Source: Curvularia sp. ZM96 (taxonomy: Eukaryota > Ascomycota > Dothideomycetes > Pleosporales > Pleosporaceae). Taken from it: a stretch of 64,000 bases of DNA. The notes beneath the pieces were generated by a model. That model was not told the DNA's origin. It saw nothing but the letters and a program-made list of their open reading frames with translations, and ran no database searches. Positions 11,288 through 23,872 of the stretch are shown here, piece by piece (the first letter of the stretch is position 1; every line of letters starts with the position of its first letter). The position numbers and the translations under genes were made by a program. Location of the stretch: assembly GCA_022457065.1 (NCBI GenBank), contig JAJGBQ010000004.1:3410001-3474000 (forward strand), written 5' to 3'.

Positions 11288-14200
11288 ATGGCGCAGCAGA
11301 GTCCCCTTTCCTCCACGCTGGACCGCATAGTCCACGAACTACGCTCAAAGAATGACGAGACACGACAACGAGCAGCCAACACGCTGCGACAGACGGTCGA
11401 GGCGGCGCACCGAGGTGAGGGAGCAGCGCCGATGCAGAAACCCGCCGGTCCAAAGTTGCAGGCAACTGACGTAGCGCAGAACTCGCGCCTAATCTCTTCA
11501 CCAATTTCAACAATGAAGTCTACACCAAGATCTCGGGCCTTATTGTCACGGGCAGCGACTCGAACGAACGCATCGGCGGCATCCACGCGCTCAACGCCCT
11601 CATCGACTTCCGAGGTGACGATGCGGGCCAGAAGACGACGCGGTTCGCCTCGTACCTTAGGGCGGTAATGCGGGGCCAGGACATCACAGCCATGGTGGTA
11701 GCAGCCAAGGCCCTGGGGCGACTCGCAAAGCCTGGCGGTACCCTTACAGCAGAGCTGGTCGAAGCAGAGGTCAAGGGCGCTCTGGAGTGGCTGCAGTTGG
11801 AACGCCTGGAGAACAGACGCTTCGCCGCTGTCCTGATCCTGCGCGAGCTGGCCAAAAACTCTCCGACGCTCATGTACCAGTGGATTGCACAGATTTTCGA
11901 GGTGATTTGGGTTGCTCTGCGCGATCCCAAAGTGCTCATCCGAGAGTCTGCGGCTGAAGCAATCAGTGCCTGCTTCGAGATTATATCCCCACGCGACTCG
12001 CAAATGCGCCAGCTCTGGTTCGGCAAGGTGTACGATGAGATTCTGCGCGGCTTTACGATTAATACCAATGAGGCTATTCACGGCTCGCTGCTCACTATGA
12101 AAGAGCTGCTTGACAAGAGTGCAATGTTTATGAACGACCAGAAGTACAAGGAGACAGTGGAGCAGGTGCTCAAATACAGAGAGCATCGCGATGCACTCGT
12201 GCGGAGGGAAGTGGTGCTTATCATTCCCATTCTTGCTGCTTATTCGCCTACCGAGTTTGCGACAAAGTATCTGCATCAGTGCATGCTCCATCTTCAGGGT
12301 CTGATTAGGAAAGATCGCGACAGGGACAAGGCATTTGTGGCGATTGGGCAGATCGCAAACGCCGTTGGAGTCGCCATTTCGCCGTACTTGGAGGGCATCC
12401 TGGGTTTCATTCAGGAAGGTCTCATTGCCAAGGCGCGCAACAAGAGCGTCATAAACGAAGCACCGATATTCCAGTGTCTCAGTATGATTGCAGCAGCGGT
12501 TGGCCAGGCTCTTACCAAGTCTGTCGAGCGACTACTGGATCCCATCTTCTCTTGCGGGCTGAGCGATTCCCTCTTCCAAGCTCTTGTCGATATGGCACAT
12601 TATGTACCACCCTCACGACCCATGATTCAGGAGAAGTTGCTGGATCTCCTCAGTCAAATCCTTGCTGGGCGACACTTTTTGCCTTTGGGCAGTCCTTACC
12701 AAGTCTCGCAGCCTCCACAGATATGGACACGCGACCACAAGGACCCGCAGACGATCGCTCAACGGGAAGCGGAAATCGCGCTGGCACTCCATACGCTCGG
12801 TAGTTTCGACTTTACAGGACATGTCTTGAATGAGTTCGTCCGCGATGTTGCTATTCGATATGTCGAGGCCGACAATCCGGAAATCCGGAAGCGCGCTGCC
12901 TTAACGTGCTGCCAGCTCTTTGTTAAAGATCCAATCGTCCACCAGACTAGTACTCACGCGACAAAGGTCGTCGGCGACATCATTGAGAAGCTCTTAACAG
13001 TTGGCGTAGGTGACATTGACCCAGAAATCCGATGGGACGTTCTGATAGCATTGGACGCTCGCTTCGATCGTCACCTTGGCAAAGCCGACAATGTCCGTAC
13101 TCTCTTTCTCGCCTTGAACGACGAGGTCTTTGGTATCCGAGAGGCTGCCATGTCCATCATCGGTCGGTTGACAGCTGTCAATCCTGCTTACGTCTTTCCT
13201 TCGCTTCGAAAAGTCCTTCTGCAGCTACTGACTGAAGTGAATTACGCCAACAGCCCGCGTAGTAAAGAAGAAAGTGCCAAACTGATTAGCAGTCTCGTTG
13301 GTGCCGCGGACAGCCTGATCAAGCCGCTGATAGATCCCATTGTCGAAGTGTTGCTTCCAAAATGCAAAGACCCAAATCCAGAGGTCGCGTCCACTACGCT
13401 CAAAGCCATTGGTGACTTGGCGACAGTTGGTGGCGAGGGCATGACCAAATACATTAAGGATCTCATGCCTGTAATCCTGGACTTCATGCAGGACCAGACG
13501 TCGGATGCCAAGCGCTTCTCTGCTCTGAAGGCTCTTGGTCAACTAGCCACAAACGCTGGATATGTGATCGAACCATACCGAGAATATCCAGAGCTCATGA
13601 ACATTCTGATGAATATCGCCAAGATAGAACCTGAAGGTGAACTTAGAAGGGAAACGGTTCGGCTCATGGGTACCCTCGGAGCACTGGATCCAGATGAGTA
13701 TCAGAAGATCATGGAGCAATCGCCGGACACACACCTCATATTGGAAGCGCAGGCCATCACTGATGTTTCCCTCATCATGCAGGGTATAACTCCTTCAAAC
13801 GAAGAGTACTACCCGACCATTGTTATTAGCACGCTCATGGGACTATTGAAGGATCCCTCTCTAGTGCAGTATCATACTGCGATCGTAGAGGCTGTCATGA
13901 ACATCTACGCGACAATGGGCTTGAAGTGCGTTCCCTTTCTCAATCAGGTGGTACCTGGTTTCCTCCACGTTATCAGGTCAACGCCGGCTGGACGCTCAGA
14001 GGGTTACTTCAACCAGCTGAGCCAGCTCGTCCGTATTGTGCGCCAACACATTCGTCCCTACTTGCCTAGCATTCTTTCGACCATCAAAGAGTACTGGAGC
14101 AGCAGTCCACAACTACAGGCCACTATTCTGTCCCTAATTGAGGCCATTGCCCGCTCGTTGGAAGGCGAGTTCAAGGTTTACCTGGCTGATGTGCTACCAC

Positions 14201-17200
14201 TTATGCTCAGTGTGCTCGACTCAGATCACACCGGCAAGCGTGTACCTTCTGAGAGAGTACTGCACGCTTTTCTGATCTTCGGCTCGAGTGCAGAAGAGTA
14301 CATGCATCTCATCATCCCAGTCATGGTCAAGATGTTCGACAAACCCGGACAACCTGTTCAGATCCGAAGGCACGCAATCGAAACATTGGGCCGACTCTCC
14401 AAACAGGTCAATGTATCCGAGTTCGCAGCCCGCATCATACACCCGATTTGCCGCGTGCTTTCTGGAACGGAGCCGACCCTGAAGCAGACTGCCCTTGAGA
14501 CGCTTTGCGCACTTATCTTCCAGCTCGGACCAGATTACATTCATTTTGTGCCAACGGTCAGCAAGATCTTGGTTGCGCACAAGGTCCCTCATGAGAACTA
14601 TGCCCGCATCGTATCGAAGCTGCAGAAGGGTGAGCCTCTACCGCAAGACCTCAGCCCAGACGAGCGATACGGCGAGGATGATGAAGACCTGAATCCCGCC
14701 GAGATACTTACCAAGAAGCTGGCGGTCAACCAACAGCATCTGAAGCAGGCCTGGGAGGCTTCCAACAAAACCACCAAAGAAGACTGGATCGAATGGATGC
14801 GGAGATTCAGCGTTGAGCTCCTCCGAGAATCGCCTCAACAAGCACTGCGCGCCTGCACACCGCTTGGAAGCGTGTACAACCCAATTGCCAGGACTCTGTT
14901 CAACTCGGCGTTTGTCTCGTGTTGGACGGAATTGTACGATCAATATCAGGAAGAGCTTGTTCGGTCAATTGAAACTGCTCTTACTTCACCGAACATTCCA
15001 CCGGAGATACTACAAGTATTGCTCAACCTGGCAGAATTCATGGAGCACGATGACAAAGCTCTGCCAATTGATGTGCGGATACTTGGTATGTATGCTGGAA
15101 AATGCCATGCATTCGCCAAGGCACTGCACTATAAGGAACTCGAGTTCAACGCAGAACAAAACTCCAGTGCTGTAGAAGCTCTCATCAGCATCAACAACCA
15201 GCTCCAGCAGACCGACGCAGCTTTTGGTATTTTACGTAAGGCACAAAACTACCACGACGTCGAGCTCAAGGAGACGTGGTTTGAGAAGCTGCAGAAATGG
15301 GACGAGGCGCTCGCTGCCTATCAGAGGCGTGAGCTGGAAGAGCCTGACTCATTTGATGTCACCATGGGAAAGATGCGGTGTTTGCATGCCTTGGGCGAGT
15401 GGGATCTTCTTTCCAGTCTGTCCAAGGAGAAGTGGGCCAATGCTTCCCAGGAGTATCGTAAGGCGATAGCGCCGCTTGCAGCAACGGCTGCGTGGGGCCT
15501 GGGCAAGTTCGCAGACATGGACAACTACCTTGGCGTTATGAAGGAGCAGTCGCCCGACCGTGCTTTCTTCGCTTCTATTCTCAATATTCACAACAACCGG
15601 TTCGAAATCGCCGTCGACGAAATCGCCAAGGCCCGAAAGGGTCTCGACACTGAGCTCAGCTCACTTCTGGGCGAGTCGTACCAACGGGCTTACTTGCCAA
15701 TGATTCGTGTGCAGATGCTTGCAGAGCTCGAGGAGATCATGCAGTACAAGCAGAATGAGGGCAATCTTGAGAAACAGAAGAGCATGCGAAAGACCTGGAT
15801 GAAGCGACTTAGAGGGCTGCAACCGAACCCAGAAGTCTGGCAGCGCATGATCAAGGTGCGCCAGCTTGTCATCTCACCACAAGAAGGTACCGACATGTGG
15901 ATCAAATACACCAATCTCTGCAGGAAGAGCAACAGGATGAACCTGGCAAACAAGGCTCTCCAGAAGTTGCTTGACATTGAGAGTACTGGTGACAGCACGG
16001 TGGTTGAGTTTGTCCGGAACAATGCGCACGAAATCTCGCACCCTGTGGCTTACACCACGTACAAGTACATGTGGGCCGACCAGAATCACAAGCAGGAGGC
16101 CCTCGATAGTATGAAGGACTTCACAACACGACTTTCCGAGGACCTGGCTATGAGGACCAGGGCCGCCGTCAACCCAATGATGAACCAGAACGGCATGAAC
16201 GGTATGCCCAATGGTCAGCACATGTTCAACAACGTGAACCCCTTTGCTGCTACCAATGGACACAGCGGGGTCAACGGTATGCATGGCTCGAGCATGATGA
16301 ACGGATCAATGACAGGTTCCTCGCCTGCGGATCTCGCAGAGTGTCACCGTTTGCTGGCCAAGTGTTATCTGAAACAGGGTGACTGGCAGCAAGAACTCAA
16401 CGACGGCGAATGGGACCACGAGTTCGTGCATGAAATCCTTGCCGCCTACGCTGCTGCTACACGCTACAATAAGGATTGGTACAAGGCATGGCACGCGTGG
16501 GCGCTTGCCAACTTCGAAGTCATCAACTCGATCACATCCAAGTCTGACCGAGAGGCTACTGACGTTCCTCATAACATCATCCACGACCACGTTATTCCGG
16601 CAATTCAAGGTTTCTTCAAGTCCATTGCATTATCGTCAACTAGTTCGCTGCAAGATACGCTGAGGCTGCTCACGCTGTGGTTCAGCTATGGTGGCAGAGA
16701 GGGAGTCAACCGCACCATCACTGAGGGCACAAAGTCCGTTCCCATCGACACATGGCTCGAGGTCATCCCGCAATTACTTGCTCGGATCAACCAGCCCAAC
16801 GCTGTTGTTCGCCAATCGATACATCAATTGCTCATCGAAGTGGGCAAAGCACATCCCCAGGCCTTGGTGTTCCCATTGACAGTTTCCATGAAGTCAGATG
16901 TGTCACGACGGCAGCGATCTGCGAAGGAGCTCATGGACGCTATGCGCGAGCACTCTCCAAAACTGGTCGAGCAAGCAGACCTGGTTAGTCACGAGCTGAT
17001 CCGTATTGCTGTGCTGTGGCATGAACAATGGCATGAAGGTCTCGAGGAAGCCAGTAGATTGTACTTTGGCGATCACAACATCGACGGCATGTTCGCCACG
17101 CTGGCACCTCTTCACGCAATGCTCGACAAGGGCCCAGAGACATTACGCGAAATCTCTTTCATTCAATCGTTCGGTCGCGAACTTCAGGAGGCTCGTGACT

Positions 17201-18668
17201 GGTGTAATACGTTTAGAACATCTGGTGAAATAGGCGATCTTAATCAGGCATGGGATCTCTACTACCAGGTGTTCCGCAAGATTGCGCGCCAGTTACCGTC
17301 ACTGATGACACTGGAGCTGCAGTACGTGTCGCCAAAACTCAAGGACGCACACGACCTTGAACTGGCTGTTCCTGGAACCTACCAGGTTGGCAAGCCGGTT
17401 ATTCGTATTGCATCGTTTGATCCAGTCGCAACCGTCATTCAGTCCAAGCAACGCCCTAGAAAACTGGAAATGCGCGGCAGTGACGGCAAACCACACCTCC
17501 ATATTCTCAAAGGACATGAAGATATTCGACAAGACGAGCGTGTCATGCAACTCTTTGGTCTTTGCAATACCCTGCTCTCCAACGACGTGGAATCTCGCAA
17601 GCGTCATCTCAACATCCAACGATATGCCGCAGTTCCGCTTAGCACGCAGTCTGGCTTGCTCGGTTTCGTCCCTAACAGTGACACACTGCATGTGCTCATT
17701 CGAGAGTACCGAGACAGCCGGAAGATCCTGCTTAACATCGAGCATCGTATCATGTTGCAGATGGCGCCTGACTATGACTGCCTCACTCTCATGCAAAAGG
17801 TCGAAGTGTTCGGTTACGCCCTTGACAACACGACGGGTCAGGACCTGTACCGCGTCCTGTGGCTCAAGTCGAAGTCTTCAGAAGCCTGGCTCGATCGCCG
17901 CACAAACTACACGCGCTCACTTGCTGTCATGTCCATGGTGGGCTATATCCTGGGTCTGGGAGATCGCCACCCAAGTAACTTGATGTTGGATCGGGTTACC
18001 GGCAAGATTATTCACATCGACTTTGGCGACTGTTTCGAAGTGGCCATGCACCGTGAAAAGTATCCCGAGCGGGTGCCGTTCCGTCTTACGCGCATGTTGA
18101 CATATGCCATGGAAGTCAGTAATATCGAGGGTAGTTACCGGACGACTTGCGAGCATGTCATGCGGGTATTGCGAAGCAACAAGGAGAGTGTCATGGCGGT
18201 TCTTGAAGCTGTAAGTACCAGGTTTACATTATTTTCTAAGACGGTAAAATGGATCGATACTGATACGTTCACACGCAGTTTATACACGATCCTCTCCTCA
18301 CATGGCGCCTAAACCACCGCGACACATCGCCTGTGGAACCCAACTACCCCTCCGAACGCCGCCAATCCATCATGGGCGACGCCGCCAACACCGCAACCAC
18401 CGACCCCCACCAGATGTCCAGCATTGTCGGTCGTCCGCGCCACCGCTCCTCTGTCGCCCCGCCCCAAAACAACGAGGCCGATGCAAAGGAAGTGCAGAAT
18501 GCACGTGCCCTACAGGTCCTCAGCCGTGTTAAAGAGAAGCTGACTGGTCGCGATTTCGGCAAGGGTGAGGAACTGAAGACGGAGATGCAGGTGGATAGAC
18601 TTATCAAGGAGGCGACGAATCTGGAGAATTTGTGCCAGCATTATATTGGTTGGTGTAGTTTTTGGTAG
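11288..18668 (+). CDS. TOR: Target of rapamycin (TOR) Ser/Thr protein kinase, 2415 aa
   Basis: Exons: 11288-11414, 11480-18210, 18279-18668. The first exon encodes MAQQSPLSSTLDRIVHELRS and joins in frame to a long HEAT-repeat region. A FAT region follows; near residues 1610-1655 it carries an Asn/Met/Gly-rich insertion. The FRB domain has the rapamycin-contact Ser at about 1901 (EEASRLYFG) and Trp at about 1967 (NQAWDLYYQVF); their 66-residue spacing equals that of human S2035 and W2101, so rapamycin-FKBP12 sensitivity is expected. Kinase motifs are GHEDIRQDERVMQLF (about 2054), GDRHPSNLML (about 2203) and IHIDFGD (about 2220). The last exon supplies the FATC end (QVDRLIKEATNLENLCQHY...WCSFW). 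The length fits yeast Tor (about 2470). TOR heads TORC1 and TORC2, coupling nutrients to ribosome synthesis, translation and autophagy. No second TOR copy lies in the window. Confidence 0.97.
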
Positions 18669-20135
18669 TCGGCTAGTAGTTTTACTTCGTGCGTGCGTAG
18701 GGAGGGTGAGGGTTTTTGTTGAAGGATAAGATGGAGATGGAAGCGTGTAGTGTATGTCCATGTATTGTTATTGGTAGTAGAGGGGGAGAAGGCGGTTCCT
18801 TTCACACTTTAGTGTTAACAAAGGGTTATTCATTGTGCTTTTATTTAGTTTTTGGTGGCATGGGATGGTATGGTGATAGCATAGCATGGGAGTTTATCTA
18901 GTACTTCTTTTTATGGTTTCGATTGGCTTTTCTTTTGGCTTGCGAGGAGTACCTAAAGGTATGTGGTTAGGTGCGATAGACATGCTACGTGAATACAGTG
19001 TTAGAGGAAATGTATTGCTTTCTCGTGTATCCTTTAGGTTTGGTGTTGGTTTGGCTTGTTCCCTAATCTTCTAGTGACGAGATACACATGTATAATGGTT
19101 GTGGATGTATTAGGTGCAAGGGGAGAGAGCATGCTTACTACGCTCCCAGAAAGGAAGGGGGAGCGGAGATGACGGAGTATGATTTGGCATGATTACGTGG
19201 TCCCTGTTTTGCAGGGTGCGAGAGTTGAAAGGGTGTAGCTTGTGAAGTAGGCGTAAAGTGTTGAGTATGCAGGGAGACCGTTGTGTGAAGTGTACTTGGC
19301 ATTAGATGCGGATAAACGAAGTAGCTCCCGAGACGGGGAGAACGGATGAGGACGGGGTATATCGGGATGTATGGTGGAGTGAACGGGCTGTTGGGCTCAA
19401 AGGATTGGTTGGGTATCTCTCATCTGCTTAGAATGTTGTCTTTTTTAGCTCGAGATACCGGGTGGCGATTATTATATCAGCGCTTGTAATAACTCATCCA
19501 ATCTAGACATAAACTTTGTGTGTACAAGGTGAAGGATATAAAATTTACTCTTGGGCTGGGTTGGGCTTGCAGTTCGTGCAGTTGGGCTTACGATCCGGCC
19601 GCGGTGGCGCTGCCAATCCGAATTTGTGCCGGCTGCCAAACTTCTCCACGGCAAAAGCACCTCTCGATTGTGTGGCGATGCTATTCCCGCCAATAGGTAC
19701 TACAAACTACCTTTGCGTAGTCGTGCTTGATGACCAGATGAACCACTGCAGGCGATGGCAGAGCGGACAGTTGCTTAGCTGCCGGCAGGGATGCCGGATA
19801 GATAGCCGAGATGGTGTGGCCGCCATGACGAGATTGCGGGTTTTTGGTTCGTCCAAGCTGGAAAGGCGGCAGATCTACAGTCTGGAGTCCTTGTCGAAAA
19901 ACGAGTAGCCGCCTAAGCCACAGGGGACAGGGCAGATACATAGAGGGCTGCTATCTCCGGGCTCTGGGTTTCCAGCTGCAAATCAAGAATTCGGTCGTTT
20001 CGTCAATCGTGCAGCCGCTGCGGAGAAAAAGAGACTAGGACAACAAGCGTGACATCACCACCAACACCACTCACTATACCTATCCCGCCCTATTCGTACG
20101 CCCTGCATGTCCCCTGCCACCCAGCACTTGGCAGC
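18669..20135. other. Intergenic region between TOR and the Mae1-type gene
   Basis: Nearly 1.5 kb. The first 700 bases are T/G-rich on the plus strand and A/C-rich on the other, consistent with a 3' untranslated and spacer region. Frames of 60-130 codons exist at 19516-19908 and elsewhere but have no recognisable product. The last 300 bases should hold the transporter promoter. Confidence 0.4.
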
Positions 20136-21977
20136 ATGAACCGCAACGCCCAAAATCTCGCAATTCCCCGACTCCCTACCACGGACAGCTTCCCGCCCAT
20201 TTCCAACGTCCACAGACCAGAGTCACGTGCCTCAACCGAGTCGGTGTCGAGCGCAGAGGAGAGGTTGCAATGGCGTAGTCACCCCAATGTCGCGACACCG
20301 CTTCCAGACCCTACTGGACAAAATCCCTTTGATGATCCTAACCTTTCCTTGTCGTCGCCGCTGAGCCGTGAGAGTGAGAAACTCGAAAACGATGCGTCCG
20401 GGCAGATACACAAAGAAGAGGAGGCAGAGTACCACGACCATGCAAGGACTGACTCTACCTCGTCTGAGAAGGCCGAGGAACCAGGACCATTGGTTCCTAT
20501 AACGAGCAATCGCAGCACCAGACGCAGCGCCCACGGCACCCTAAAGTCAGATGTTCCTGAGAAGAGGAAGAAGCTAACCTTTAAAGAGCGAATTCGGCAT
20601 TTTACCTGGACCTGGTTCTGTCTTACAATGGCTACAGGGGGCATCGCCAATGTCCTGTACAGTGTTCCGTTTCGCTTCCGGGGCATCTACGCCCTGGGCT
20701 GCATCTTCTTTATCCTCAACATTGTCTTCTTCCTGTTCAACTGCATCATGATATCTTGCCGCTTCTACTTTTACCCTCGCACCTTCAAGGCCTCGTTTTT
20801 GCATCCCACTGAAAGTCTCTTCATTCCAGCTGCCATGGTCAGCTTCGGCATCATTCTGATCAATGTCAGCCAATACGGTGTCGGGCATGCTGGTGTGGGC
20901 GAGTGGCTGGAGAGAATCATGGTTGTGCTGTTCTGGATGGACTGTGGCCTTGCTATCTGCTTTTCCGTAGGCATCTACTTGCTTATGTAGGTTCTTTCTT
21001 CACGACTGCTTGGCTTATACAGGTGCTAACAAAACAGGTGGTCTACGACAACATTTACAATCTCGCAAATGACGCCCATCTGGATCTTCCCTGCCTACCC
21101 ATTGCTCATCATTGGCCCCCATGCCGGCAACCTAGCCCCAAAGGTCAGCGATCCGACCATCGCCCTCACTATCATTTTGACCGGTTACGTCGTACAAGGC
21201 ATCGGCTTCCTGGTCTCGCTCATGATCTACGCTGCCTTCATCTACCGCCTCATGACGCAGAAGCTCCCCAAGGAATCTCTCCGCCCCGGTATGTTCATTA
21301 GCGTTGGTCCTTCGGGTTTCACCATTGCCGGAGTTGTCACTATGGGTCAAGAACTTCCCCGGACCGTAGCCAGCGACTTCATGGGCGAGGGAAACGGCGA
21401 GCTCGCAGGCAAGGTCGGCATGATCTGCGCCAACTTCCTCGGACTCTGGCTTTGGGGCCTAGCCCTGTGGTTCTTCCTGATAAGCGTTGGTGCGCATTGG
21501 TCATGTGCCAGACGCGGCAAGATGGACTTTGCAATGACCTGGTACTCGTTCATCTTCCCCAACACTGCACTGACTACATCCACCTTTGCCATCTCTCGCT
21601 GCCTCAATGGAAACAGGCCCATTGCGTATGTCGGCTGCGTCATGACTGTTGCCCTCATTGCCATGTGGTTTTTCGTTATTTTCATGAACGTCCGAGCCGT
21701 CTTTATCCGTCAGATACTCTGGCCAGAAAAGCAAGAGGATAGGACCGAAGGAGGCTGGAAGCAACAGACGGCCGAAGAGCAACAGAGGCGACAGCGCGAG
21801 AGGGAACTCGCAGACGGGGGAGAGAGTATGAGGGGACGCGCGTGGAGCCGGGCTAGAGGCCTGCAGAGGAGAGATCAAGCGGCTGCCAACGATGCGCTAG
21901 GACCGCCCATGCCATCGCTGGCCAGAGCCCAGACTGAGACATTGGCTAGGACCAGGAGATGGAGTTTCAGGAGATGA
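20136..21977 (+). CDS. MAE1: C4-dicarboxylate/malate transporter, TDT family (Mae1/Ssu1-like), 596 aa
   Basis: Exons 20136-20986 and 21038-21977. The frame is open back to a GTG at 20049, but the first ATG is at 20136 (MNRNAQNLAIPRLP). Residues 1 to about 170 are hydrophilic and Ser-rich. The TDT core begins at IRHFTWTWFCLTMATGGIANVL, a signature of the tellurite-resistance/dicarboxylate transporter family, with ten membrane spans such as YALGCIFFILNIVFFLFNCIM and LTIILTGYVVQGIGFLVSLM. A charged C-terminal tail (EEQQRRQRERELADGG) ends the protein. Family members move malate and succinate (Mae1) or sulfite (Ssu1) across the plasma membrane. The ISVGPSGFTIAG segment fits the Mae1-type side of the family. 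Substrate is inferred only. Confidence 0.85.
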
Positions 21978-22641
21978 AGTGTTGAGTCCGAGAGGCAGTT
22001 GTAGTGTGGAGTAAGGAGTACCTGAGGCTTGTTCTGCGCTTTGTGTCGATTAGTTGATACCCCTTTGAGCGTTTCACAATAGACTATAGCATTATTATAT
22101 TTGGGTATGGAGATGGTGGCGTTTGTTAGTAGGTAAGAAAAAATCATTTTTAGACTCATTAACATGTTATTTTTTTTCACCATGGTCTTGTGCTCACGAT
22201 GTGCATGTTGGCTGTTAAGGCCGACGGCTGTTGCCGTGATAGTGGGGGGACTGCGGCTCCATCATCATCCCCACTTCAACTTCTCCACGATCACTATACA
22301 TAACGTCAGTGTCAAACATCAGTGTACCACAACGACTTGCACGGGGGCATAAAGCAAAATCCGGTAACTAAAATCGGTCGCATAAAAGAGTAGGTGCAAG
22401 TGCGAGATTCCAGTTTGCGTTTTGAATGCATGTCGACTCATCTATACATCTCGAGGGGTTCTTTTCGCCAGACAATCACTTATACCATTTCAACCTCACT
22501 CTTGCTAATCATCCATATAGCACAGCCATTGCAACCGAATCTGTTCAAATTGCGTCTGACCAAGACCAGCTTAGCATTGTGAACGGCGATTGCCGGTTTA
22601 TCCGCACTTCTCTTTCACCTTAAGAGTTACTCTAGCCTCCA
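21978..22641. other. Intergenic region between the transporter and HRI1
   Basis: AT-richer 660-base spacer with T runs near 22165-22180. It holds the transporter 3' end and the HRI1 promoter. No gene or repeat recognised. Confidence 0.4.
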
Positions 22642-23766
22642 ATGGCTGTCGAGAACAAAGATGAGGGAAAACTGCCACCCTCTGACGCGTCTGCAAACAG
22701 AGAAGGCACTGCAAACGAAGTCTTAATTGGCACTACGGACGACTCTAGCGACATCATCTACACACCTCCCGACTCCATTTCGAACATGTCTCCCTCAACT
22801 AGCGGCGAAAATACCTCCTCGCCAAGGCCATCACACACAGACAAATCAACTCATCTAGACGCCGCCGCCAAAGCCTTCCAGTACCCGTCTTCCAGAAATA
22901 TTGATGGCTCATCCTCCAACATCAGCGTGCGAGAATACATCTACTTCCTCCCTTACCCACTTCCCGCTGGTACGCCCATCCCCTACTCCATCCACCTTCC
23001 CCATCGCAACCCCTTGAACCTCCCCTCTCAGCAATTCGAACCCACCAGCACACTCGTGCTCACCAGCCCTTTACGCACCTTCGTCGACATCCGCATCTAC
23101 AAGCCCTTTTCCACGCCTGACGCCACTGGCGCAAACCCCGGATCTTCTCAGCGCCTGGAATGGGCTTTTGCCGGTACTTCAACCTCAGTCCCTAAACCCT
23201 CATCGTCCTCATCATCATCCGAAGACAAAAGCAGTGGCTGGGAAAACGTAACGCACTCCACCTGGACGCATTGGCTCGACTCGCGCTTCTGCGTCGGCGA
23301 CAAAAATATCCCAGTCGATGAAGGCGACATGTATCCTATCGAGGCGGATCTCACGCTCGAAGTAGGTCACGCGTTTCATCCTGCGCTGGACGCGGTCAAG
23401 ACGCATGAGGAGATGTGGAGGGATGAGGAGGCCAAGGCTACGAGTACGGCGGGGGGAGAAAAGGGGAAGAACAAATTTTGCGTTGTGCTGAGGTGTCAGG
23501 ACGATAAGGCGGGGGTGAGGGGTGTGGTGGTGCGTGTGGGACAGTATGTGCAGGGGATTGTGATGCAAGGGGTGAAGACGACGGTTGAGCGGTGGGAGTG
23601 GACGGAGAAGGAGGAGGGGGTGGGAGAGTGGGAGAGGAGTGTGAGGATTGGAGAGGCGTTTCTGCCTTGTGCAGTGTGTTTTCGAGGCGAGGTGCTGACG
23701 GTAGGAGGGAAGGTTAGATATGGGGCATTTGAATGGATGGTGGAGGAGGTGTGGGAGTGGGTGTGA
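22642..23766 (+). CDS. HRI1: Hri1-family protein, 374 aa
   Basis: Single exon. Residues 1-95 are polar and low-complexity. The domain then starts at SISVREYIYFLP-like sequence (NISVREYIYFLP) and continues with EPTSTLVLTSPLRTFVDIRIYKP, which resembles the start of the Hri1 fold: two lipocalin-like beta barrels in yeast Hri1. A Ser-rich loop (positions about 23196-23240) sits between strands, followed by GWENVTHSTWTHWLDSR. The last part (GEAFLPCAVCFRGEVLTVGGKVRY) matches the second barrel. Yeast Hri1 interacts with Hrr25 kinase and with Sec72; its biochemical role is unknown. It ends 106 bases from the stop of the next gene, which runs the other way, so their 3' ends may overlap. Confidence 0.75.
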   Translation: MAVENKDEGKLPPSDASANREGTANEVLIGTTDDSSDIIYTPPDSISNMSPSTSGENTSSPRPSHTDKSTHLDAAAKAFQYPSSRNIDGSSSNISVREYIYFLPYPLPAGTPIPYSIHLPHRNPLNLPSQQFEPTSTLVLTSPLRTFVDIRIYKPFSTPDATGANPGSSQRLEWAFAGTSTSVPKPSSSSSSSEDKSSGWENVTHSTWTHWLDSRFCVGDKNIPVDEGDMYPIEADLTLEVGHAFHPALDAVKTHEEMWRDEEAKATSTAGGEKGKNKFCVVLRCQDDKAGVRGVVVRVGQYVQGIVMQGVKTTVERWEWTEKEEGVGEWERSVRIGEAFLPCAVCFRGEVLTVGGKVRYGAFEWMVEEVWEWV

Positions 23767-23872
23767 GGGTCTTTTTTTTTTTGGATAAGGGAGAACCAAT
23801 GGATTCGGCTGATATTTGCAAAGAAAAACAAAAAAAAGCTTGACTGAATGATACACCTTCTCATGCTGTTCC

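Noticed and set aside
15595..15615. GGTTCGAAAT, resembling a tRNA B box
   Set aside because: Lies in the TOR coding region, and no A box or cloverleaf can be folded around it. No tRNA was found anywhere by eye.
20049..20135. Upstream extension of the Mae1-type protein from GTG 20049
   Set aside because: No ATG in the extension; the first ATG at 20136 is a normal start and the extra residues look like leader sequence.
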